From Hyphomicrobiales bacterium (GTDB lineage: Bacteria; Pseudomonadota; Alphaproteobacteria; Rhizobiales; Rhizobiaceae): a stretch of DNA of 64,000 bases. The stretch is taken from assembly GCA_900468285.1 (NCBI GenBank), contig UBTF01000012.1, positions 419,916-483,915 on the forward strand. The letters are read 5' to 3'. Shown piece by piece: positions 46,305-55,019 of this stretch (its first letter is position 1; every line of letters begins with the position of its first letter). The notes beneath the pieces are model-generated. The model ran no database searches. It had not been told where the DNA came from and saw only the letters and a list, made by a program, of their open reading frames with translations. A program made the position numbers and the translations under genes.

Positions 46305-48422
46305 ATGAAAGCGAGTTTCACTTTGTCCATTTTCAAAAACCTGCCCGCAGCGCCCATTGCCGAAAAGAAGCCGCAGAGCGATACGCATCACGGCATTACC
46401 CGCAACGATGACTATGCGTGGTTCAGGGCCGATAACTGGCAGGCCATGTTCAAGGACCCCACCCTGCTGGACCCCGCCATCCGCACCCATCTGGAGGCGG
46501 AAAACGCCTATATGGAAGCGGCCATGGCCGACACCAAACCGCTGCAGGAAAAGCTGTTCGAGGAGATGAAGGGCCGCATCAAGCAGGACGATTCCTCCGT
46601 TCCGGTCAATGATGGCCCCTTTGCCTATGGCACCCTCTTCGTGACGGGTGGCGAACAGCCGCATTACTTCCGCACGCCGCGCGGTGGTGGCGAAAAGCAC
46701 GTTCTTCTTGACGGCGACAAGGAAGCCGAAGGCAAGGATTATTTCCGCCTCTCCGGTCTCGACCAGTCCAGCGATCACAATCGCGGCATATGGGGCTATG
46801 ACGACAAGGGCTCGGAATATTACACGCTTCGCGTCCGCGAGATGGCCACCGGCAAGGATCTCGACGATATCGTCGAGAACACAGGCGGCGGCGGAGCCTG
46901 GGCTCCTGATGGCAAGAGCTTTTTCTATACGCTTCAGGATGAGAACCACCGCCCTTCCAAGGTCTTCCATCACATTATCGGCGAGCCGCAATCCTCCGAC
47001 CGGCTGGTCTATGAGGAGAAAGACCCCGGCTTCTTCATGGGTGTGGGCGCATCCGTGCTTGACGACTTCATCTTCATCGACATCCACGACCACGAAACCA
47101 GCGAATATCGCCTTCTCTCGACCAAAGACCTGACGGCAGAACCGCAGATCGTGGCAGAGCGTGAGGAAGGCATCGAATATTCGCTGTGTGAGGGCGGCGA
47201 TGTCTTCTACATTCTGACCAATGATGGCGACGCCAAGGATTTCCGCATCTGCCAGACGCCGGTGACGGCGCCGGGCAAGGAAAACTGGACGGAAGTCGTA
47301 CCGCATGAGCCGGGTCGCCTCATTCTCTCCATCGATGCCTATGCCCGCCATCTCATCTGGCTGGAGCGCCGTGACGGGCTGCCACGCATCGTCATCCGCG
47401 ACCGCGTGAGCGGCGAAGAGCATTCGGTTGCCTTCGATGAGGAAGCCTATTCTCTGGGCCTGCATGGGGCGGCGGAATATGACACCAATGTCATCCGCTT
47501 CAGCTATTCCTCCATGACCACGCCAAGCCAGCTGTTCGACTACGACATGGTGACGCGCGAACGCGTGCTGCTGAAGACGCAGGAGGTGCCATCCGGTCAC
47601 AATCCGGAAGATTATGTGACCCGCCGCGTCATGGCGACCTCGCATGATGGCGCGCTGGTGCCAGTCTCCCTGCTCTACCGCAAGGATACGCCGCTGGATG
47701 GCTCTGCCCCATGCCTTCTCTATGGCTACGGCGCCTATGGCATTTCCATCCCGGCATCGTTTAGCACCAACAATCTGTCGCTGGCCGATCGCGGCTTCGT
47801 CTATGCCGTCGCTCACATCCGGGGCGGCAAGGACAAGGGCTTCGAGTGGTATGAAAACGGCAAGATGGAGCACAAGCAGAACACCTTCAAGGACTTCATC
47901 GCCGCAGCCGACCATCTGGTAAAGGAGGGCTTCACCTCCTATTCCGGCATCATCGCCGAGGGCGGTTCTGCGGGCGGCATGTTGATGGGCGCGGTTGCCA
48001 ATATGGCACCCGAGAAATTCGCAGGCATCATCGCCGCCGTTCCCTTCGTGGATGTTCTCACCACCATGCTGGACGACACCCTGCCGCTGACACCGCCGGA
48101 ATGGCCTGAATGGGGCAATCCGCTGGAATCGGAAGAGGAATATCAGTGGATCGCCTCTTACAGCCCCTATGATAATGTGGCGCCTAAGCCCTACCCACCG
48201 CTTCTGGCCATTTCCGGCCTCACCGACCCGCGCGTGACCTATTGGGAGCCGACCAAATGGGTGGCGAAGCTGCGCGAACACACCACGGGTGACGCCCCCA
48301 TCCTGCTGAAAACCAACATGTCGGCAGGCCATGGCGGCAAGTCCGGTCGCTTCCAGCGGCTTGAGGAGATTGCGTTTGAATATGCGTTTGCATTGAAGGT
48401 GGCGGGCAAGGCGGCGGTTTAA
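46305..48422 (+). CDS. ptrB: Oligopeptidase B (prolyl oligopeptidase family S9A)
   Basis: The 705-residue cytoplasmic serine peptidase has an N-terminal propeller (ITRNDDYAWFRADNW; SSDHNRGIWGYDDKGSEYYTL) and a C-terminal hydrolase domain with nucleophile Ser in EGGSAGGML, Asp in SGLTDPRV and His in SAGHGGKSGR. YGAYGISIPASF and AHIRGGKDKG are typical of S9A. Oligopeptidase B cleaves short peptides after Lys or Arg. The start may be ATG 46305 or TTG 46323, which gives the more usual N-terminus; both have weak ribosome-binding sites. Confidence 0.93.
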   Translation: MKASFTLSIFKNLPAAPIAEKKPQSDTHHGITRNDDYAWFRADNWQAMFKDPTLLDPAIRTHLEAENAYMEAAMADTKPLQEKLFEEMKGRIKQDDSSVPVNDGPFAYGTLFVTGGEQPHYFRTPRGGGEKHVLLDGDKEAEGKDYFRLSGLDQSSDHNRGIWGYDDKGSEYYTLRVREMATGKDLDDIVENTGGGGAWAPDGKSFFYTLQDENHRPSKVFHHIIGEPQSSDRLVYEEKDPGFFMGVGASVLDDFIFIDIHDHETSEYRLLSTKDLTAEPQIVAEREEGIEYSLCEGGDVFYILTNDGDAKDFRICQTPVTAPGKENWTEVVPHEPGRLILSIDAYARHLIWLERRDGLPRIVIRDRVSGEEHSVAFDEEAYSLGLHGAAEYDTNVIRFSYSSMTTPSQLFDYDMVTRERVLLKTQEVPSGHNPEDYVTRRVMATSHDGALVPVSLLYRKDTPLDGSAPCLLYGYGAYGISIPASFSTNNLSLADRGFVYAVAHIRGGKDKGFEWYENGKMEHKQNTFKDFIAAADHLVKEGFTSYSGIIAEGGSAGGMLMGAVANMAPEKFAGIIAAVPFVDVLTTMLDDTLPLTPPEWPEWGNPLESEEEYQWIASYSPYDNVAPKPYPPLLAISGLTDPRVTYWEPTKWVAKLREHTTGDAPILLKTNMSAGHGGKSGRFQRLEEIAFEYAFALKVAGKAAV

Positions 48423-48444
48423 GCCTGTTTGAAAACCCACCCGC

Positions 48445-48655
48445 GTCACCCCGCACTTGATGCGGGGTCCGGCCGACGCGCGTCTGCGCGTCGAGAAGAG
48501 TTCTTCCAGCCCATCGACTTGGGCTGACTGGATTCCGGCTCAGGGCCGGAATGACGGATCTCTATCCTGTTCATGCTCGGGCTTGACCCGAGCATCTGCC
48601 AAGTCGCATCCGCAGACGAGTGATTAGATCCTCGGGACAAGCCCGAGGATGACGG
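48445..48655. repeat. RIME-like palindromic repeat cluster
   Basis: Three hairpins follow one another: CCCCGCA/TGCGGGG around 48450-48470, a 9-base stem at 48573-48595 and a 9-base stem at 48628-48650; the loops are CTTGA or its complement. Between them lies a segment with GACTTGGGCTG and CTGGATTCCGGCTCA. The same unit recurs at 63860-64000. This organisation fits the Rhizobium-type intergenic mosaic elements. Confidence 0.75.
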
Positions 48656-48775
48656 AATCGGAGGAGTCTGGGAGAAAAATACTCACTGAAATGCCTTTTT
48701 TGAGATTTTTTTCCACAAAAAATCGGCACCATAGCTACTTACGATGTATATTAATCGTTAATTGAATTTTCATTT

Positions 48776-49183
48776 TTAATCCAGTCTAGCCGTAAGTTTC
48801 TTCAGTAAATCTCCGTATTTTACAAGTATTATAAAACCTTCGAAATGGTTCCGCGAAACCCTGCATGCCAGCAATGCGGCATTTTGCGTTGCAATATCAT
48901 CTTCTCGCCGTATTATAGAAACCGTTGACATATTTATGCGCTTTTTCGCCGCGGTGACTGCGGCATTCTTCGTCGCGTCTATGCGGCTTTTCTTTGACGA
49001 ATTCTTTTTCGTCTTACCGCGCATGTCATTTTGCTCTGGAGCTTTCGCAGGCAACCGCTGGCGATGTCGATGCTCCATGGCTTTAGCTCTGCGTTCTGGC
49101 AGCGGTATCGTCTTGATGTCGCGCCAACGCTTCGGCAGGCCGGGCTTTGCAGTGCCCCGGTATGCCTCACATAAACACTGCAT
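48776..49183 (-). CDS. Doubtful basic protein (up to 135 aa)
   Basis: A leftward open frame encodes a Lys/Arg-rich first half and a more ordinary end (NHFEGFIILVKYGDLLKKL). There is no good ribosome-binding site at the first or the internal ATG codons, and the 5' end overlaps the promoter of the importer. It overlaps another frame on the opposite strand. It may be a real local gene or chance. Confidence 0.25.
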   Translation of the reverse strand: MQCLCEAYRGTAKPGLPKRWRDIKTIPLPERRAKAMEHRHRQRLPAKAPEQNDMRGKTKKNSSKKSRIDATKNAAVTAAKKRINMSTVSIIRREDDIATQNAALLACRVSRNHFEGFIILVKYGDLLKKLTARLD

Positions 49184-49203
49184 TAGACTTGGGGGTCTTA
49201 CAC

Positions 49204-50217
49204 ATGAAGAAACTCCTCGCCTCGACCATTCTTGTCACGGGCTTCACACTTGCCGCCGCTGCCGGCGCAAGCACCGCCAACGCCGCTGAAGACTGCGGCA
49301 ATATCTCGATCGCTGAAATGAACTGGGCGTCTGCGGGCGTCGCGGCCTATGTCGACAAGTTCATCATGGAAAACGGTTACGACTGCACCGTCGAGGTGGT
49401 GACAGGCGACACGACGCCGACTTTCACCTCCATGAACGAAAAAGGCCAGCCGGACATGGCGCCTGAAATGTGGGTCAATACGCTTGGTGCTCCCTATGAA
49501 GAAGCCATCAAGTCCGGCAAGCTCATTCAGGAAGGCAAGATTCTGAGCGATGGCGGCATCGAGGGATGGTGGATTCCGAAATATCTGGCTGACGCACATC
49601 CTGATATCAAGACCGTGGAAGATGCTTTGAAGCATCCCGAACTCTTCCCGGCACCGGAAGATGCCAGCAAGGGTGCGGTCTTCGGTTGCCCGCCCGGCTG
49701 GGGCTGCCAGCCAACGACTGCCAATCTCTTCAAGGCGCGCAAGGCCAGCGAAAAGGGCTTTACGCTTGTCGATACAGGCTCTGCTGCGGGTCTCGATGGC
49801 TCCATTTCCAACGCCTACGAAAAGAAGCAGGGCTGGCTCGGCTATTACTGGGCTCCAACGGCCATCATGGGCAAATACGACATGGTCAAGCTTGACGATG
49901 GCGTTGAACTCGACCGCGAGGCCTATGACAACTGCATCGCCAAGGCCGATTGCGCCGATCCAAAGCCGAATGCCTATCCCGTCGCAGATGTGTTCACTGT
50001 CGTGACCAAGGAATTTGCAGAAAAGGCAGGTCCTTCTGCCGAATATGTAAAGAAGCGCCAGTGGGACAATGGCACGCTTGGCAAGATCCTGGCGTGGATG
50101 GACGAAAACCAGGGCACCAACGAAGACGGTGCCGCCTATTTCCTCGAAAACCACGAGGATATCTGGACGAAATGGGTTTCGCCGGAAGTGGCCGAGAAGA
50201 TCAAGGCTTCGATCTGA
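49204..50217 (+). CDS. Quaternary amine ABC transporter, substrate-binding protein (OpuAC/ProX type)
   Basis: The 337-residue protein has a signal peptide (to STANAA) and an OpuAC domain: IAEMNWASAGVAAYV, TTPTFTSMNEKGQPDMAPEMW and the CPPGWGCQPTTANL loop. The aromatic Trp residues fit a cation cage for glycine betaine, proline betaine or choline. The three genes here give a complete periplasmic uptake system for osmoprotection or catabolism. Two Cys of the CPPGWGC loop may form a disulfide. The exact ligand is not deducible. Confidence 0.9.
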   Translation: MKKLLASTILVTGFTLAAAAGASTANAAEDCGNISIAEMNWASAGVAAYVDKFIMENGYDCTVEVVTGDTTPTFTSMNEKGQPDMAPEMWVNTLGAPYEEAIKSGKLIQEGKILSDGGIEGWWIPKYLADAHPDIKTVEDALKHPELFPAPEDASKGAVFGCPPGWGCQPTTANLFKARKASEKGFTLVDTGSAAGLDGSISNAYEKKQGWLGYYWAPTAIMGKYDMVKLDDGVELDREAYDNCIAKADCADPKPNAYPVADVFTVVTKEFAEKAGPSAEYVKKRQWDNGTLGKILAWMDENQGTNEDGAAYFLENHEDIWTKWVSPEVAEKIKASI

Positions 50218-50316
50218 TCAAGATGAGGCGAGGCCGCGAGATAATCGCGGCCTTCCCATCTGTGGATGCCCATACCCACAAGCCCTTCCATCAACACCTT
50301 AGGGAAAAAAACAATA

Positions 50317-51225
50317 ATGGCCCTCTGTAATGTTCTGCCGGATATGCTGTGCAAGTTTCCGGCCATTGGCAACAGCACCATGCGGGTTGCGCGCAAGTCC
50401 ATCGATGACGGATTCCGCGATATCGTTCGCAGTTACGGCGATGTCATCGATGTCGTTACGCACCCGCTGCAGCTTTTTTTGAATTCATCCGAACGCTTTT
50501 TTACGCAGACGCCCTGGATCATCATCTTCCTCGGCCTGCTGGCGCTGGTCCATCTGGCCGGACGCAGCTTGCGCATCACGCTTGGCACCGCCGTGTCGCT
50601 GTGCCTCATCGGCGCCGTCGGCCTGTGGCGGGATGCGATGACGACGCTCTCCATTGTCGCGATTGCAACGCTGATCGCGGTCGCCATCGGTCTGCCGCTT
50701 GGCATTCTCATGGCGCGGTCCGAACGGTTGCAGCGCTTCATCAATCCGGGTCTGGATGTGATGCAAACCATGCCGAGCTTCGTCTACCTGATCCCGGTCG
50801 TCGTCATCTTTGGTATCGGCAAGGTACCGGGGCTGATCGCAGTGGTGATCTACGCCATACCGCCGATGATCCGCCTGACCAACCTTGGCATTCGCATGGT
50901 GGACCGGGAAACGCTGGAAGCAGCGGACGCCTTCGGTTCCTCCAACACCCAGAAGCTGTTTAACGTCCAGCTACCGCTCGCCTTGCCCACCATCATGACC
51001 GGCATCAACCAGACCATCATGATGTCGCTTGCCATGGTTGTCGTGGCCTCCATGGTCGGCGTTGGCGGGCTTGGCAAGAACGTGCTTCAGGCCATCAACA
51101 ACCAGTTCTTCACAATCGGCTTTCTGAACGGCTTTGCGCTGGTGGCCATCGCCATCATGTTCGACCGCGCAAGCCAGGCATTCGGCAAGCGTTTGCAGAA
51201 ATACCGCGAGGTGCAGCATGGCTAA
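50317..51225 (+). CDS. Quaternary amine ABC transporter, permease (ProW type)
   Basis: The 302-residue membrane protein has about seven helices, including an N-terminal pair before the core, and the binding-protein-dependent permease motif EAADAFGSSNTQKLFNVQLPLALP that contacts the ATPase. MQTMPSFVYLIPVVVIFGIGKVPG is typical of ProW/OpuAB. AGGGA is 11 bases before the ATG. It overlaps the ATPase gene by 8 bases. Confidence 0.92.
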   Translation: MALCNVLPDMLCKFPAIGNSTMRVARKSIDDGFRDIVRSYGDVIDVVTHPLQLFLNSSERFFTQTPWIIIFLGLLALVHLAGRSLRITLGTAVSLCLIGAVGLWRDAMTTLSIVAIATLIAVAIGLPLGILMARSERLQRFINPGLDVMQTMPSFVYLIPVVVIFGIGKVPGLIAVVIYAIPPMIRLTNLGIRMVDRETLEAADAFGSSNTQKLFNVQLPLALPTIMTGINQTIMMSLAMVVVASMVGVGGLGKNVLQAINNQFFTIGFLNGFALVAIAIMFDRASQAFGKRLQKYREVQHG

Positions 51226-52315
51226 GGACATCGAAATCCGGTCGCTTTACAAGATCTTTGGCAAACATCCCGAGAAGCATCTTGAAGCCGTTAAAAACGG
51301 TTTGAGCAAGACCGAGCTGAACGACAGGCACAACCACGTGCTGGGCCTCAACAACATCAACATCACCATGCCCGGCGGCAAGATTACCGTGGTCATGGGT
51401 CTTTCAGGCTCCGGCAAGTCGACGCTGATCCGCCACATCAACCGGCTGATCGAGCCGACCGCAGGCGAAGTTCTGTATGGCGGACAGGATGTCTGCTCCA
51501 TGGGCACTTCGAGCCTGCGGGAATTTCGCCGCCACAAGACAGCAATGGTGTTCCAGAAATTCGGCCTGCTGCCGCACCGCACCGTTCTGGAAAACAGCGT
51601 TTACGGCCTCGATATCCAGGGCGTTTCGCGCAAGGAAAGCCTTGAAAAGGGTCGCTACTGGCTGAACCGTGTCGGGCTTGATGGTTACGAGGAGAATTAT
51701 CCCAACCAGCTATCGGGCGGGATGCAGCAGCGTGTGGGCCTGGCTCGTGCGCTGACCAACGATGCCGACATTCTGTTGATGGACGAGGCCTATTCGGCAC
51801 TCGATCCGCTGATCCGCGTGGACATGCAGACCATGCTGCTCGATCTTCAGCAGGAGCTGAAGAAAACGGTTGTCTTCATCACCCACGATCTGGACGAGGC
51901 GCTGCGCCTTGGTGACCATATCGCAATCCTCAAGGACGGCGAGATGGTGCAGCAGGGCGACGGCCAGAGCATCATCCAGTATCCAGCCAATGAATATGTC
52001 AGCGACTTCGTGCGCGACGTCAACCGTGGCCGTGTGCTTCAGGCAACGACGGTCATGGAACCCCTGACCAGCAAGCCGGAAGGCATGTCGGTTGCCGAAA
52101 CCGATACGCTGGAGACCATCGCCCGCGACATGACGGACGCCAACGAAACCACCGCCCATGTGGTGAATGAGGATGGCGAGCCGGTGGGCAGCATCGGTAT
52201 CGAGACACTGGTGGCCGCCATGGTCACACCCGCCACGCAGGATGCGGAGCGGCCGGAGTCGGAAGCCGAGACGGAACTGACCCTGACGGACGAAACCGAA
52301 AAGAAGATCGCCTGA
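51218..52315 (+). CDS. Quaternary amine ABC transporter, ATP-binding protein (ProV type)
   Basis: The 365-residue ATPase has the extra N-terminal helix of ProV/OpuAA (SLYKIFGKHPEKHLEAV), Walker A GLSGSGKST (61-69), the ABC signature LSGGMQQR, Walker B ILLMDEAYSALDP and switch His in FITHD. The C-terminal 110 residues look like a shortened CBS-type regulatory region (NETTAHVVNEDGEPVGSIGIE), then an acidic tail. CBS regions in this family sense ionic strength. It overlaps the permease gene end. Confidence 0.93.
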   Translation: MAKDIEIRSLYKIFGKHPEKHLEAVKNGLSKTELNDRHNHVLGLNNINITMPGGKITVVMGLSGSGKSTLIRHINRLIEPTAGEVLYGGQDVCSMGTSSLREFRRHKTAMVFQKFGLLPHRTVLENSVYGLDIQGVSRKESLEKGRYWLNRVGLDGYEENYPNQLSGGMQQRVGLARALTNDADILLMDEAYSALDPLIRVDMQTMLLDLQQELKKTVVFITHDLDEALRLGDHIAILKDGEMVQQGDGQSIIQYPANEYVSDFVRDVNRGRVLQATTVMEPLTSKPEGMSVAETDTLETIARDMTDANETTAHVVNEDGEPVGSIGIETLVAAMVTPATQDAERPESEAETELTLTDETEKKIA

Positions 52316-52499
52316 TTCTACCGATCGCCCTTCGCGACTCACGTTGCGGAGGGCGATTTACGTTAGGGAATCGGCCCACAGGGCATTTTTGGCATTTGGC
52401 AAGCCCCTAAAATGCAAAAACGAAGCACTGGTTTTGGTTCTGTCAAGCGTAGAACGCGCCCAAAACATCAAGACGCAAGCCTCGCGCAAGCTTCGGCGG

Positions 52500-52514
52500 T
52501 TAATAAATCGTTAA
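52500..52514. promoter_or_regulatory. Candidate CtrA-type box (TTAA-N7-TTAA)
   Basis: TTAA at 52500-52503 and 52511-52514 are separated by exactly 7 bases, 23 bases before the ATG of the small gene at 52538. CtrA consensus is TTAA-N7-TTAAC; the final C is T here. A second TTAA-N7-TTAA lies at 52874-52888. Confidence 0.35.
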
Positions 52515-52537
52515 TCGATCCTGAAAGAGGTTTCGCA

Positions 52538-52816
52538 ATGAATATCGACAACAACATTGGCGGCTCGCCTCACCACAGCCGCCCCCAGCATATTGAAAAG
52601 AGAACGGCAGAAACGGTCGTTCCCGAGCAACAGCAGGCGGGCCTTGGCGGCGGCAGGATTTCCTTTGTCAACGTTCTGGAATCCACCTCGCTCGCAAACG
52701 TCCTGTGGACGGTCAAGAACGATGCGGTTTCCGAAACGTCTTCGGCTCAAGCATCTATCGATATCGGCTCCGAGGCGGACAGCGCCTGGTTCCGTCAGGC
52801 CTATACCGAACATTGA
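52538..52816 (+). CDS. Small hypothetical protein (92 aa)
   Basis: ATG 52538 has AAGAGG 8 bases upstream. The protein is polar, starting MNIDNNIGGSPHHSRPQ, with one hydrophobic stretch (ISFVNVLESTSLANVLWTV) and an acidic end. No family is recognised. It lies alone between the importer operon and dmeF. Confidence 0.65.
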   Translation: MNIDNNIGGSPHHSRPQHIEKRTAETVVPEQQQAGLGGGRISFVNVLESTSLANVLWTVKNDAVSETSSAQASIDIGSEADSAWFRQAYTEH

Positions 52817-52958
52817 TCCCTGCTCAGGCCGAAAGCATCCCTGCTTTCGCCGCGTCAACAGAACCGTTTATCGTTAATATCCGATTAATTTTCGAAGCGC
52901 CGCCAAGTCCGGCTCCCCCCTTCGAAAATACCGCTTGCAGGCCCTGCTCGGAACGTCT

Positions 52959-53999
52959 TCAAGCCCCGCTCAGTCCGTTGATCTCAATCGTGACATGCGA
53001 CAATTCCGGGATTGCCTTCAGCTTTTGCCGATAGAATGAAGCCGCCTTCGGCGCGGTGGAGTCGATGGCCACAATGGCAGCATGATGCCCCGGCCCAACC
53101 TGCCAGACGTGCAGATCGGTAATCCTCTCTTCGCCCGTTTCAACGCTGCTGCGAATTTTCGTGGAGAGATCCATGGCCTGCGGAACGGCATCCACCAGCA
53201 CGGCGCCGGTGGAGCGGACAAGCCCGAAGGACCAGCGCGCGATGACAAGGCCGCCGACAATGCCCATGGCCGGATCGAGGAAAGACCATCCATTCCACTT
53301 GCCCAGAAGCAGGGCGACGATGGCCAGAACCGACGTCAACGCATCTGCGAGGACGTGCAGATAGGCCGAGCGCAGATTGTTATCCTTGCCGGCATGGTCG
53401 CCATGGGCATGAGCACCGCGATGTGCGTGCGCACCGTGGTGGGCGTGATCGCCATGATGCGCGTGACTGCCATGTGAGTGCCCTTGCCCATGACTGTGAC
53501 TGTGACTGTGACCATGATCATGGCCGTGATGGTGATCGTCTTTCAACAGCCATGCGCTGACGAGATTGACGACGAGACCGATAGCGGCGACGGCTATGGC
53601 TTGGTTGAAATCGATGGCGACAGGCGCGAAGAAGCGCAGCAGGCTTTCCCACGCGATCATGACGGCTGCGACGCCAAGTACAATGGCACTTGCGAAACCC
53701 GCGAGATCGCCGATCTTGCCTGTGCCGAAGGTGAACCGGGCATTTTTGCTTTGCCGGCGCGCATAGAGATAGGCGAGAGCCGAAATCAGCATCGCTCCCG
53801 CGTGGGTCGCCATATGCCAGCCATCCGCCGTCAGCGCCATCGAGCCGAACCAGCTCCCGGCGGCAATTTCTGCCACCATCATCGCCGTCGTCAAGGCAAT
53901 GACCGTCCAGACCCGGCGCTCGTTTCGTGCGTGATCCTGACCCAGAAAACCATGGCTGTGGGCCCCGTGAGAGCACGGATTACCTGTCGTTACCTTCAT
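52959..53999 (-). CDS. dmeF: Cobalt/nickel cation diffusion facilitator DmeF
   Basis: The 346-residue CDF exporter has six membrane helices, metal-site motifs SMALTADGWHMATHAGAML (helix 2) and YLHVLADALTSVLA (helix 5), and an exceptionally His-rich cytoplasmic loop of about 50 residues between helices 4 and 5. The N-terminus HGAHSHGF is also His-rich. DmeF exports Co2+ and Ni2+ from the cytoplasm with protons. It lies 9 bases downstream of dmeR in the same operon. Confidence 0.93.
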   Translation of the reverse strand: MKVTTGNPCSHGAHSHGFLGQDHARNERRVWTVIALTTAMMVAEIAAGSWFGSMALTADGWHMATHAGAMLISALAYLYARRQSKNARFTFGTGKIGDLAGFASAIVLGVAAVMIAWESLLRFFAPVAIDFNQAIAVAAIGLVVNLVSAWLLKDDHHHGHDHGHSHSHSHGQGHSHGSHAHHGDHAHHGAHAHRGAHAHGDHAGKDNNLRSAYLHVLADALTSVLAIVALLLGKWNGWSFLDPAMGIVGGLVIARWSFGLVRSTGAVLVDAVPQAMDLSTKIRSSVETGEERITDLHVWQVGPGHHAAIVAIDSTAPKAASFYRQKLKAIPELSHVTIEINGLSGA

Positions 54000-54008
54000 G
54001 GAGCACCT

Positions 54009-54281
54009 TTATCGGATGTAGGTCTTGAGAACCTGTGCCAGCTCTTGCGCAGCGCGGGCCCGGTCTTCGTCATTTTCGGCGTGAAGCACATGTTCATGCA
54101 GATGATCTTGCATCACCTCCCCTGTCAGCCCGGAAAGAGCGCCGCGCACGGATGCCAGCAATTGCAGCACCTCCCCACAGGGCTTGCCAACCTCAAGCGC
54201 CCGCTCCACCGCCTCCATCTGCCCTTTCAGGCGGCGGATACGCGCCAGCAGCTTGTCCTTGTTCTCAATGGTGTGCGTCAT
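54009..54281 (-). CDS. dmeR: RcnR/CsoR-family Ni/Co-sensing repressor DmeR
   Basis: The 90-residue helical repressor keeps the RcnR ligand set: His3, Cys35, His60 and His64. The body ENKDKLLARIRRLKGQMEAVERALE is typical. It represses the dmeRF operon until Co or Ni binds. GGAGG lies just before the ATG, and a G-tract operator is found 15 bases upstream of it. Confidence 0.94.
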   Translation of the reverse strand: MTHTIENKDKLLARIRRLKGQMEAVERALEVGKPCGEVLQLLASVRGALSGLTGEVMQDHLHEHVLHAENDEDRARAAQELAQVLKTYIR

Positions 54282-54295
54282 GCAGCCTCCGGCAA

Positions 54296-54319
54296 TATAG
54301 GATAGGGGGGTATACTATA
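54296..54319 (-). promoter_or_regulatory. RcnR/CsoR-type operator of dmeRF
   Basis: TATAG-GATA-GGGGGG-TATA-CTATA: a run of six G flanked by A/T-rich arms that form an inverted repeat (TATAG with CTATA). G-tract plus AT-rich inverted repeats is the operator form used by RcnR/DmeR proteins. It lies 15-38 bases upstream of the dmeR start. Confidence 0.7.
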
Positions 54320-54414
54320 TGCTCTTATTTGGAATGCAACGCCTCCGCGACACAACCTCTGCGCAAGCCAGCTCTGGAATAATGCAACCCGGAAACAATC
54401 ATGGGAGAGTGAGC

Positions 54415-54933
54415 ATGACCACTTATCCAGTCTCTTCGGCTGACTTTTTTTATGCAGGATACACGGGCCAGAATGCGGAGGAGGACTCAAGCGCAGGGTT
54501 TCAGCTGGCTTTGGAAGAGCAGACATCGCAGACAACCGAAAGAAGCGGGCCAGTGTCCCTGCGGGGTGATTCGACATATGTGACACCCAACTCGATCTCA
54601 GCCCTTCTGTGGGACATCGATACCAGAACGGCCCTGGAAAAAGAGAACGAGCCGCAGACCCTGGAAGAAAAGCAGAAGGCACTCGACGTCAAATCGCAAG
54701 AGCTCGTCACAGAGTTTCTGACATTCTCGGATATGAGCCCCGCAGAGAAACTACGGGCCAGATTGCTGGGTGAGATGGACCTGTCTGAAGAGGAACTGGC
54801 GGCGCTACCACCTGAGGAGCGCGCGAGAATAGAGGAAGAAATCAAGGAAGCGATTAAACGCGCGCTCGGCATAGACGAGACGGCCCGGTCCCCGGGCGGC
54901 GCGGAAGAGGACACTGCCATGCAGGCCGCATAA
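54415..54933 (+). CDS. Hypothetical acidic protein (172 aa)
   Basis: ATG 54415 follows GGGAG. The N-terminal part resembles the start of a cytoplasmic or secreted structural protein (FYAGYTGQNAEED). The second half is a charged helical region (TLEEKQKALDVKSQELV; AEKLRARLLGEMDLSEEEL; ARIEEEIKEAIKRALG). No signal or membrane segment. I recognise no family. It is divergent from dmeR. Confidence 0.6.
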   Translation: MTTYPVSSADFFYAGYTGQNAEEDSSAGFQLALEEQTSQTTERSGPVSLRGDSTYVTPNSISALLWDIDTRTALEKENEPQTLEEKQKALDVKSQELVTEFLTFSDMSPAEKLRARLLGEMDLSEEELAALPPEERARIEEEIKEAIKRALGIDETARSPGGAEEDTAMQAA

Positions 54934-54985
54934 GGCTGGGCGTTATTCGACAATTGCTCGATTGCGAAGCTCTCTCCCCGTAGCT

Positions 54986-55008
54986 ATATCTACAGAAGCT
55001 ATAGATAT
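54986..55008 (+). promoter_or_regulatory. Inverted repeat upstream of the MerR-type gene
   Basis: ATATCTA (54986-54992) and TAGATAT (55002-55008) are perfectly complementary with 9 bases between, directly before the ribosome-binding site of the regulator gene. MerR-type regulators bind such dyads. AGCTATA also occurs twice here (54982 and 54997). Confidence 0.4.
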
Positions 55009-55019
55009 GAGGAGAGACC

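Larger units (their letters stand above)
48423..49203. other. Intergenic region with palindromic repeats, otherwise without a clear gene
   Basis: The first 240 bases are RIME-like repeats (separate entry). From about 48660 the sequence is AT-richer and contains one doubtful leftward frame (48776-49183). The last part carries the promoter of the ABC importer. Confidence 0.5.

Noticed and set aside
46179..48449. A 756-codon leftward frame across the oligopeptidase gene
   Set aside because: Antisense shadow; the plus-strand protein has a complete catalytic triad.
48936..49289. A rightward frame upstream of the substrate-binding protein gene
   Set aside because: It overlaps the importer start in another frame, has no ribosome-binding site and reads into the signal peptide coding region.
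53380..53540. Short repeats CAT/GTG-rich resembling a tandem repeat or CRISPR
   Set aside because: They encode the His-rich loop of DmeF; the repeats follow codon periodicity and have no spacer pattern.
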